Below, piece after piece: positions 55,801 to 64,000 of a DNA stretch of 64,000 bases. Below the pieces are notes generated by a model. The model made no database searches. It was given only the letters and a program-made list of their open reading frames with translations, and was not told the origin of the DNA. This DNA comes from Manihot esculenta. Its lineage: Eukaryota > Streptophyta > Magnoliopsida > Malpighiales > Euphorbiaceae. Positions within the stretch are counted from its first letter, which is position 1; every line of letters starts with the position of its first letter. The stretch lies in contig NC_035170.2 in the NCBI RefSeq assembly GCF_001659605.2, forward strand, positions 4,154,001-4,218,000. Direction: 5' to 3'. The translations under genes and the position numbers were made by a program.

Positions 55801-56919
55801 AAGTAGTCATTTAATTGCTTAATTGTGCATCCTTGCTTTCAAAAGTTAAAGAGTATCATGAAATTATATGCAATGTTCCTGGAACAGATACCATCCGGAA
55901 AGGGCTGGTGTAGTTAAATAGGCTTGATCCATACACAATACCGTTCTCCATAACTCATTCCACTTGTCATGATTATACACATGTATTTTTATAATAAAAT
56001 TGATATTTTTCCTTTGGTCATATATCTACACTGTTCTCTTGAGAAACTGCAAATTAATGCATTAAAGTTCAATGTTTTAAGTTACTCACCATTTGTCAAG
56101 AACAAAAAGGGAACCTTCAAAGACCCTGTAAAGATGAAGTAATCATTAAATTAAGATGGAACAAACCGGAACAAGGCACATAGTTAGAGGTTATCTCTAA
56201 TTACCCACAATGAACTGGAAGGGAAAAAAAGAAGCCATACACCAGGATGAAGTTCCTTTTCTACCGATATACAAATTTCATCTTAATTATCCGAATTCAA
56301 TATTAATCCTTCTATCTGCCACAACATTTTCACAGAAATTTAATAAAAAAAAATAGACATTCGGAAGATCAAATTATCGCATCCTTTTGTTTAGGACCTC
56401 AAACAACAAAGACTGCTAAACTTTAGCTCAGAGTATAGATTAGAATAGTCAAGGTAAGTTCTCAATTGGTGACAAACTACCATATTTATTAAAATTAGAC
56501 TTGAAATAACAACTTAATTCATCCCCTTCCGTTCCTCAAAATTCTCTAAATGAGTGTATCTCTCGATTTACATAAAGAACCTGTAAATACCAGAATCTCC
56601 ATACAATCTCCTTAAAGCCTGAGGAGAACCACCAATGGGAACACGACCACGAAGAATAACCCCATCAATGTCGAACGCGATTCCAAAAGAAGAATACCTG
56701 CAATCACCAAAACTTCCAATTCTCACCTCCGCTTAAGTGCGATATAAAATCATAATCGGTGAGAATAAGAAAAACAAATTGCAGAGAATCAAACCGTTTT
56801 TCTTGCTGCTGCTTTGATTGAAGCTGGCAGAAGGAGCGTGAAGCTTGCGATTGAAAGAGAAATGGCTTTCTGTTCTTGATTTGCGGAACCCTAAACACCC
56901 ATTGTCTCTGTAATCTCAT
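49821..56919 (-). CDS. HAD-superfamily (class IIA, HDHD5/CECR5-like) hydrolase, 12 exons, 392 aa
   Basis: A predicted phosphatase-like hydrolase; substrate unknown. Exons (minus): 56795-56919, 56591-56697, 56090-56125, 55705-55778, 55554-55594, 54782-54853, 52944-53151, 51836-51931, 51312-51379, 50277-50481, 50090-50173, 49821-49883; the sum, 1179 nt, is in frame. The N-terminal 40 residues are Arg/Gln/Ser-rich without acidic residues until KRY, fitting a mitochondrial presequence. HAD motifs: I, FDIDG with nucleophile Asp51 and Asp53; II, LTNGGG (87-92); III, GKPNP with Lys289; IV, GDNPSVD with Asp333/Asp338. The long insert between II and III is the class-II cap. All introns are GT-AG except the one after exon 11, which starts GCAAGT. 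Intron 6 contains a 1.5-kb foldback element. The family is clear; the name is by analogy with human HDHD5 and plant homologues. Confidence 0.9.
53212..54746. mobile_element. 1.5-kb foldback Mutator-like non-autonomous element, 9-bp TSD
   Basis: The element spans 53221-54737 (1517 bp) and is bounded by AGAAAACAG on both sides (53212-53220 and 54738-54746). Ends are ggactttttgcttttccaag and, reverse-complemented, ggactttttgcttttctaag. The inverted repeats do not stop there: left DNA to about 53700 and right DNA from about 54230 are largely complementary (for example the motif atatattaaatttataaaat and its complement, each present more than once). The two arms could form a very long hairpin. There is no ORF. 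A 9-bp duplication points to the Mutator superfamily. It lies wholly inside intron 6 of the HAD gene. Confidence 0.85.
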
Positions 56920-57700
56920 CTCTAAGTTTCTTGTGGTGCAGTTTTGAAGAATTGAGAGAGCACGGTGTTGTCTTTAAGCACAAAAGCCCGCAAGTCCATA
57001 GCCTCAAAAATACGCGGGAAAATGATAAGATGCAACTGCCAAATTCTGGACTTGATCAAACCATTAAAATCAATCAGCTACATCAGCTTCAGCGGGCCCC
57101 ATTCGCCTGATCAGCTACATCTGGTCCAAAACCGCTTGGATTGGAAGAATACAGGTGATTAGAGGGTGAATGGCAACAGAAAAGTTAAAATAAGGAGAAA
57201 TAACTAAATTTTTTTCCCTCGTTTTATTTTTTTTAATTTAATTTAATTTTAATATTAATATTATTTATAGTTAAAAATTTAATTTAAAATATAAATTTTA
57301 CGGTTGCTTGCAATTCAATTCGTGTAAAATAATTTTACATATTAAAATTTAATAGGAAATTTATAATTTAATTTTAAATATTATTATAATTAATAAGTTA
57401 ATATTTATATTTTTAAAAATCTATTAAAACGTCGTTATCTTTCTTTTCTATTAACAAACTAGTATTTCTATTATTTTTTCGTTAACAATGAAAAAAAATT
57501 TTAAATTTAATTTTACTCTCAAATAAATTTTTTTATTTAATTCTTAGATATTACTGTTATTAATAAATTAATTTCTATATTTTAAAAAATTTATTAAAAT
57601 ATTTTTATCTTTTTCATATTTTTTTAAAATATTTTTATTTTTATTATATTTATTAAAATATTTTTATCGTATTAATCAAATAATTCTTTCTCTTTCTCCT
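56920..57700. other. Upstream flank of the HAD hydrolase
   Basis: The first 250 bases are of balanced composition and probably hold the promoter and leader; no clear TATA box was found. From 57200 the DNA is AT-rich and includes an arm of the foldback repeat family (57340-57690: aatctattaaaacgtcgtta, aatttattaaaatattttta), tandemly repeated. A 65-codon ORF at 56965 is not supported. Confidence 0.45.
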
Positions 57701-57712
57701 CGTAACAGCAAA

Positions 57713-57908
57713 AAGGAATTAACAGCAAAAGGAGCATGAGCCAATTGCAGAATAGTGAGAGAGAGAGAGAGTGAAACTAAGAATTCCCATTGGATTTAGC
57801 GAGGCCACATAAGAGAGAGTCGAGTCAAAGAGACAAGAACAGTTGATGTTGTGGGACATAAAGAGAAGAAGGCCATTTGGACCCTGCTTCTTCTCTATTC
57901 TATTCTAG
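57713..57908 (+). repeat. Direct repeat copy A (partner at 59850-60045)
   Basis: About 190 bp that recurs 2.1 kb downstream with few changes: ccaattg-agaatagtgagagag, aagaattcccattggattta, ggccacataagagagagt, gtcaaagagacaagaaca, ggccatttggaccctgcttc. It includes a perfect 10-bp inverted pair, agagaagaag and cttcttctct, around a 15-base loop. Copy A is interrupted on its right by about 1.1 kb that includes the element at 58104-58946. Confidence 0.85.
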
Positions 57909-58103
57909 TCAGTTAAGTCAATGGAATTTTGCATTGATAATCTTTTAACACGTGAATAATTCAATCAACAATTCTCCATGCATTACAAAGTATATATTTA
58001 AATTTAAATTAGTAAAATTTTATTGAATTTATATTGTAAAAATTTTATCCATAATTAAAATTTTTAATTGAATTAAAATTCTATCCTCTAATATGCATGA
58101 TAT

Positions 58104-58946
58104 TAAAATATAAAAAAAATTAATTTTTAATCCTTAAAATTTAACGTAATTAACATTTTTATCCTTTTATTTTAACGATCTAATACTTAAGTCTTTCACT
58201 TTCTTTTCCGTTCAAATTCGTAGTCCTTCTATCCAAATTCATAGTTATTCTATCTAAAATAACCGTTTGGTCAAATAGTTAAAGGTGAGAGATGATAATT
58301 TTTTTTAAAAATACCCTTAATAAACTTGTTAAAACCCTTTTAACGTGAAATTTTTCATCTTTCTTCTCCATCGTATTTTCCCTATTTTCTCTTGATATTT
58401 TTTATTTTTTTTCATATTTCTTCTCCCTTGCATTTTTTCTATTTCCTTTTAATATTATTAATTTTCTTTTTTCATTTTTTTTCTTTTTTTTTTCTCTTTT
58501 CTATCTTTCTACTCTGAAATATTATTTGAGAGTTGCAAAATCTTTTCTTAGAAGGTCAATAGAGAGATGAGAAAGTAAACTCTTACAGAAACAAAGAAAT
58601 TTATTACAGAAAGAGTATGAGTTATGATGAGGAGGCTGACATGGAACTGAGGGATCAGTGATTTGGAGATGGAGAGTTAGAGAAATAGTATGAAGAAAAA
58701 TAATAAAAAGAATCTATAGTGAAGAGGTATTGAATTTGAGTTTTGTGATTTTGAAATAGCGGGACTTTTAGTGAAGGTCAATTTTGTCAATTCACGTATT
58801 CCAAACGACTATTTTGAACGGAAGAACTACAAATTTGGATAGAAGAGAAAATGAATGATTTAAGTGTTGGGTCGCTAAAATAAAGGGACAGAAGTTTTAA
58901 TTATATTAAATCTTAGGGACTGAAAAGTAATTTTCTCTAAAATATA
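58104..58946. mobile_element. 825-bp inverted-repeat element, probable 9-bp TSD
   Basis: The interior is 58113-58937. The left arm (aaaaaaattaatttttaatcc, then ttttattttaacgatct, gttcaaattcgtag, aataaccgttt) is complementary to the right arm (aaacgactattttgaac, ctacaaatttgg, gtcgctaaaataaag, gggactgaaaagtaattttc). The arms are about 150 bp each. Both sides carry TAAAATATA (58104-58112, 58938-58946); because this is AT-only, the 9-bp duplication is likely but not certain. No coding capacity. Confidence 0.7.
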
Positions 58947-58999
58947 TTACTTGAAGTTAAAATATCCATTACGTTTTACATGCACATTATTTATATCTA

Positions 59000-59849
59000 T
59001 TATAAATATTAGGGTTATCTCCTCTTTATCAGTAAATTTTATATAAAAATAAGAATAATTAAGAGACAAAAATATATAAATTCAATACTCAATTGAATTA
59101 AATTAAATATTAAAAATAAATAAAATAAATATTTAATATTAACTAAATTTAATGATCCATAATTTTTTAAATTATTATAAAAATATTAGTTTTAATTAAA
59201 TTTATAAATTATTTAAAATATTTAATATTTTTATTTTACTCATATAATGGTTATACTTGTAATGTATATTAATTTATTGGTTGATTAGATAAAAAAATTA
59301 TATTTAATAATATTAAATAAAATGAAATATTTTATATTTTATATTATAATTTTTTTTATATTTTAAATTTTTATTGAACTATAATATATATAAAAATGAA
59401 AATAAAAATTAAATAATGGGATCAACAAAAAAAGATACTGTTGAAATAAATAAAAAAATATGTATTTTCAAAACTATTTTATTAATCGGATAAAATTTTA
59501 GAGATTATATTTAATTTTTCAATAACTTTTTATATTCAATTTATTTTTTTAGATTATAATTGAAATAAAATAAAAAATAATTTTATCTAAAATTTAAAAA
59601 TTTAGATATAAATATAAATTAATGTGAACGTTTTGATTTTTTTATCTATTAACTTTTTAATAAATAATAATACGAATTAAAAATTTTTAATCAAAATTAA
59701 TTAAGATCACCAATAGAATAAATAGTTTATTTATGGGATAATAATTTTAAAAGTAGTGTTTAATATTTTAATTCAATTGAAATATAAAAAAATATTCAGA
59801 AATTGAGAGAATGAATTACAAAAATTTACTTGTTATATAAAACAATAAA
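59000..59849. other. AT-rich intergenic DNA with a repeat shared with 60050-60150 and 61660-61770
   Basis: No gene. The block at 59013-59110 (ttatctcctctttatcagtaaa, agagacaaaaat, caatactcaattgaatt) matches the DNA just right of copy B. The block at 59100-59200 (taaataaaataaatatttaatattaac, given here in part as aaatatttaatattaact) recurs at about 61680-61770. It is a patchwork of local duplication. Confidence 0.5.
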
Positions 59850-60045
59850 GTTGAATTAATAGCAAAAGGAATAGGAGCCAATTGGAGAATAGTGAGAGAG
59901 AGAGTGAAGACTAAGAATTCCCATTGGATTTAGGTAGGCCACATAAGAGAGAGTTGAGTCAAAGAGACAAGAACAGCTGATGTTGTGGGACATAAAGAGA
60001 AGAAGGCCATTTGGACCCTGCTTCTTCTCTATTCTGTTCTTATCT
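59850..60045 (+). repeat. Direct repeat copy B (partner at 57713-57908)
   Basis: The second copy of the 190-bp block, including the same 10-bp hairpin arms. Here the duplication runs on without a break into ttatctcctttataaagtct and agacaaaaatcagt, which in copy A are separated by about 1.1 kb. Confidence 0.85.
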
Positions 60046-60360
60046 CCTTTATAAAGTCTCTATCAGTAAAGTTTATTTAAAAATAAAAATAATTAAAAGA
60101 CAAAAATCAGTTTATTCAAATTCAATATTCAATTGAATTGAATTAATTTCATTTCACGTAAATTACATTTTTTTTATTTGTGAGACTTAATTCTTTTAAA
60201 ATTCATTACTAAAATATTAAATAAATTTTATATTCATGATTCCTATTATATTTATATTTATAACAATCTAAAAATTATTATAAAATATTTTACATTATAA
60301 CACTCAATTTTATATAGAAAAACTTCACACGCTTAAAATATTTTTCTTTAACTGTGATTT

Positions 60361-60789
60361 AAGTATATCTGAGATTTAGAGAATAATATTACAGTAGTGG
60401 TATAAGTTTATTCAAAAAGGAGAGTATTTCTTATTCATTCTCTTTTATCTACTAGTGACGTCTAACAGTTTTTCTGCTACAGTGTCACCAGCCTCTGTCG
60501 TGTAGGTCCGTCCGTCCGTCTGTACGGAGTGTCAAATGTCATCTCCACGTCAGGCGACCATTTAATTTCATTCGGCGCGTGTGCAAGCAAGGTTACAAGG
60601 TGATTGAGCTTGATATTCTTCCTCATGTCACGTCTTCTTTCCGAGGGATCTGAACTCTTAAGTGATCCGGTCCGCTTCATGGGTCTAAACCAGGACTGAA
60701 AATATTGAACCACTAGGAAAGTTATATGGGTTTTAGGTCAGTGTCCCGTTCTCACTTTGGGACATGTAAAATTCATAGTCATTAAAGTA
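60361..60789 (-). mobile_element. Solo LTR of the Tat-related family, minus orientation, TSD AAGTA
   Basis: The LTR spans 60366-60784 (419 bp), flanked by AAGTA (60361-60365, 60785-60789). On the minus strand it starts TAATGACTATG and ends TCTAAATCTCAGATA, close to the termini of the copies at 7322 and 13629. The middle (gcgaccatttaatttcatt, gtgtcaaatgtcatctccacg) is the complement of the ggccg/ttaaat block in those copies. A 78-codon ORF inside is not a gene. Confidence 0.75.
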
Positions 60790-63534
60790 GAACATAAAGA
60801 TTGAATATTTAATCTCTCATCTATTTTCACTATTAATTTAAAAAAAAAAACAGGGAAAAGGGAAAAACTTGAAGGCAAGATTCAAAAGCATGAAAAAAAA
60901 AAGGGAATTTGGTGGTTGTGTGGAATATGAACCCATTCCAACATCAATAGCTTGGCTTTCCAGTCAAAAATTGATTTTACAATTGATTCCTTTGGATTCC
61001 TAGAGAGTAATATCATTTATTTCAATAATTAATTAATAGGATATTTAGTCATTTTACAATAATAAAAAAAATACCAATCAATAGATAGCTGTATTTGAAT
61101 TTAAATCTTTTAAGATATAAAAAATAAATGAAATGTCGAGTTTGAATTTTTTTATTTAATGTTTATTTTTATGATAAAAAAAAGATTTCTTGTGATTATA
61201 TAATTTATCAGTTGTACTTATTTTTATATTTATTTAAATAAAAATTAAAAAAATAATGGATAATTGATAAGTTTTAGAAACTTGACATGATTAATTTGGT
61301 ATAAGTGAGATAATTTTGATGGCTAATATTCTCTCCCAGTTGCTCAATTTTAAAAATATTTTTAATTTAGTAGCTTAATTTTAATTTTTTTTACAAATTT
61401 TTTTAATTTTATTTTGATTATTATTAAATTCTGTCTCATCTACTATATGGAGTTTTTATATTAATATAAATAAAAAATTATTTTCTCTATTTACATCTTT
61501 TATAATTTCATCTTTTATAGCTAAAATTTAATAAATTTTAGTTTTTTACACTAACAATAAAGTGTTTATATTAACTACATCACATATAATTTTATTTTTA
61601 ATTATTAAATTTAAACTTTTATCTCCTTTAAATAGTATTAAATTTTTACTCTTATCATACATTTTTTTATAAATTAAATGTTAAAAATAAATGAAATAAA
61701 TATTTAATATTAACTAAATTTAATGGTCTATAATTTTTTAAATTACCATAAAAAGTATTAGTTTTAATTTTAATTTTAATTGTATTGTGTTAATCATTAT
61801 TATTATTATTTAAATTGCATATAAAGGAGAGTTTTATAATATTTAAATTAAAATTGAAAGAATTTTAAAAAAAATAATAATGGAAGATTTATAATTTAAT
61901 TTTTGAGTATTTTCATTATTAACAATTCAATCCCTGTATTTTTTTAAAAATCTATTAAAACATTTTTATATTTTATCTTCGTGAATGAAATAGTATTTTC
62001 GTCATCTTTTTTTTTAGTTAAAAATAGATAAAATGTGGGAGATAAAATTTTTAAAATCTAATTTTACTCTTAAATAAAATTTCTTATCTAATTCTTCAAT
62101 ATTGCTATTATCAACAAGTCAGTCCCAACAGATTTTAAAATTTATTAAAATATTTTTATTATTTCTCATATTTATTAAAATATTTTTATCATTTTTTCAT
62201 TAATGAACCCTTTTCTTTTTCTAAAAGAATAAAAATAAAATAAAAAACAGAAAAAATAAAAATATTTTAATAAATTTTTAAAAATATAAAAATTAATTTA
62301 ATAATAATAATAATATTTAAAAATTTAATTGTAAATTTCCCTCCATATTGAAGGGATGCATGTAAAAATTATCCTAATTATCATAAATTTATTAGAAAAA
62401 AATAGGAGGAAGAGTCATGATAAAAAGAGAATACATGCATGTGAAATCCAAAGTCAAAGCAGTCTGATAAGAAAGTCAATTCTCAATTTTATTAGTGATT
62501 ATTTAAAAGATCTTATCCATTCTCATTCAAAAGTAAGAGAAGTGAATATTGATAGATAAATTAATATTATATTACAAAAATTCATGGCCTTGATGATTAC
62601 AAGTCTATTTTTTTTCTTTTTTCCTTTTTTTTTTTTTTTATAACAGAAAATGTGAGGCACATATTGTATGCCAGCTAGATTTACTTACAAGCAGTGACAT
62701 GGGAAAATGATGTAAGATTGGAATATGTTTGGAACTCATTCAAACTCTGACCAAATGCATATTTAAATTTTAAGAAAATTTATTATTTAATTTTTATAGT
62801 GTGTAAAAATTTATTAATTAATTTTTTTATTTGTTTTTATTGTTTAGTGTTTTATTATTTATTTACTATAATTTAAAAAATTTATAATTTAATTTTAAAT
62901 TTTATAAAAAATTTATTAATTAATTTTTTATATTAAATTATTTAATTTTTTTAATAATATTTAATAATTAAAATTAACGATCGATTAATTAGTATATTTT
63001 TAAAATATTAAAAATATTTTAATATATTTTTTATAATAAAAAATTAATTAATTTTTTATACTATTTAAAATTAATTCATTAAATATTTAAACTAAAATTA
63101 TAATTTATTAAACATCTCAATTTATGAAAATTATACTCTCATGATTTTTATCATGTGATTTTAAGAGTTTTTATGTCTCTAAATAATTATTTTTTTATAA
63201 TTATAATATTTTTTAACAATTAAATACAAATTAACTATTTCATTCACAATTTTTTAAAAATAATAAAAAATAAATTTTTATTTATTATAAATTATATTTT
63301 AAATTTTATTAATTATACTATAAATTTTTATAAATTGTTTAATTTTATTAATTTATAAAAATTTAAAGATATTTAGTAAAAAATAGAATATCATATAAGT
63401 AACATGTGTAATTAATTTTTTTATGATAATTTATTAATAATATAATTATTTTATATTTAATTATTATAATTTTATAAAATTAAATATTTAATAAGTTAAT
63501 ATTTAAATTAAACGTTTAACAAATATAAGTAACA
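60790..63534. other. AT-rich intergenic DNA
   Basis: No supported gene. It holds A-rich runs near 60839 and 60890, the foldback family member at 61885-62345, a T run near 62622-62640, and long AT-only tracts from 62760 to 63530. A 67-codon ORF at 62356 is within ordinary noncoding DNA. Confidence 0.5.
61885..62345. repeat. Foldback AT-rich repeat (family member 3)
   Basis: The left arm (atttataatttaatttttga, then aaaaatctattaaaacattt) and the right arm (aaatattttaataaattttt, then aaatttaattgtaaatttcc) are imperfect inverted copies. They show the same signature (tattaaaatatttttat) as the elements at 12130 and 57340. The ends are uncertain. Confidence 0.55.
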
Positions 63535-63840
63535 TGTCCCATTTACCTCTGTCACGTAGGTCCGTACCCACGAAAGCGTCGACACTCTTTTCACGCCAGA
63601 TGATCATTTAATTCTCTTCGACGTGTATGCGGACAAGACTGCGAAGTGAATATGCATGCTGTCCTTTTTCATATTACGTTGTTAGACAGAGCTTTTTTCT
63701 ACTGGATTTGGACTCGTGAGTGATTCGACCTGCTCTACACGACTGAATCAGAACTGAAAGTATTGGACTGATCTACCGAGATAATTTTATAAATTTTGGA
63801 CCAATTCTGCCTTCGTGAGGACACTTCATTCAATTTCCAA
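63535..63840 (-). mobile_element. Truncated LTR of the Tat-related family
   Basis: The text ctctgtcacgtaggtccgta, then gatcatttaattctcttcga, and later gactgaatcagaactgaaag, parallels the solo LTR at 60366 (ctctgtcgtgtaggtccgtc, accatttaatttcattcgg, ccaggactgaaaatattg). The roughly 125 bp expected at its left end is missing or unrecognisable, and no target duplication is seen. Confidence 0.6.
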
Positions 63841-63960
63841 TTGAAATACATCTGGCCAAAAGATTTTGACAGGGCTGTCTTCTAATGTGACATGAAACAA
63901 CTTAATCTAATTTCAATTTCCAAATGAAAAATCCATTCAAATGGATCCCACACGTGGAAA

Positions 63961-63981
63961 AATAATAATAATAATAATAAG
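63961..63981. repeat. (AAT)n microsatellite
   Basis: A short run of aataataataat of about 21 bp near the right edge of the window. Confidence 0.85.
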
Positions 63982-64000
63982 CTATGGATTAGAATAAATC

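Noticed and set aside
60477..60713. Minus-strand ORF of 78 codons
   Set aside because: It lies entirely inside a solo LTR with target duplications and has no homology that I recognise.
1..64000. CRISPR array, operon or bacterial-type regulatory features
   Set aside because: The window is plant nuclear DNA; the only regularly spaced repeats are the minisatellite, short tandem duplications and transposon ends.

Overview
The window is nuclear DNA of a flowering plant, most likely a eudicot. It has AT-rich intergenic DNA, intron-rich genes with GT-AG splice sites, plant-specific protein families (an RLCK-VII kinase, TONNEAU1) and many plant transposons. I could not fix the species. The four host genes are all on the minus strand, and each could be assembled by eye into an in-frame spliced reading frame.

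Layout. (1) 1589-9192: an RLCK-VII/PBL-type receptor-like cytoplasmic kinase (5 exons, 376 aa). Its introns hold a Stowaway-like MITE, a hAT-like MITE and a solo LTR; a tRNA-type SINE lies just upstream. (2) 9543-15258: AT-rich DNA with a foldback repeat and a second solo LTR. (3) 15259-18920: organellar-type adenylate kinase (4 exons, 287 aa). (4) 19858-33388: a complete 13.5-kb Ty3/gypsy retrotransposon of the Tat type, with LTRs that read as identical and a CTATT target duplication. It carries one intact gag-pol ORF with two RNase H domains, a minisatellite with higher-order structure, a spliced antisense gene, and a composite 3' region that contains a fossil LTR and a second antisense module. 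(5) 37974-39780: a decayed LTR element that keeps only gag. (6) 40221-46086: TONNEAU1 (7 exons, 247 aa). Its fourth intron holds a small MITE and a 1.35-kb deletion derivative of a chromodomain-type gypsy element. (7) 49821-56919: a HAD-superfamily (class IIA, HDHD5/CECR5-like) hydrolase (12 exons, 392 aa) with one GC-AG intron and a 1.5-kb foldback element flanked by a 9-bp target duplication. (8) 56920-64000: AT-rich repeats, a local duplication, a second 9-bp-TSD inverted-repeat element, and two more LTR relics.

The host genes have no evident functional link: immune or growth signalling, adenylate balance, preprophase-band/centrosome-like microtubule organisation, and an uncharacterised phosphatase-like enzyme. 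The most unusual object is the Tat retrotransposon. It is young and apparently coding-competent. It carries a large spliced gene on the opposite strand, and a 3' end that looks like two related elements joined in tandem. At least five older LTR relatives lie in the same 64 kb. All comparisons were made by eye; no alignment or database search was run.
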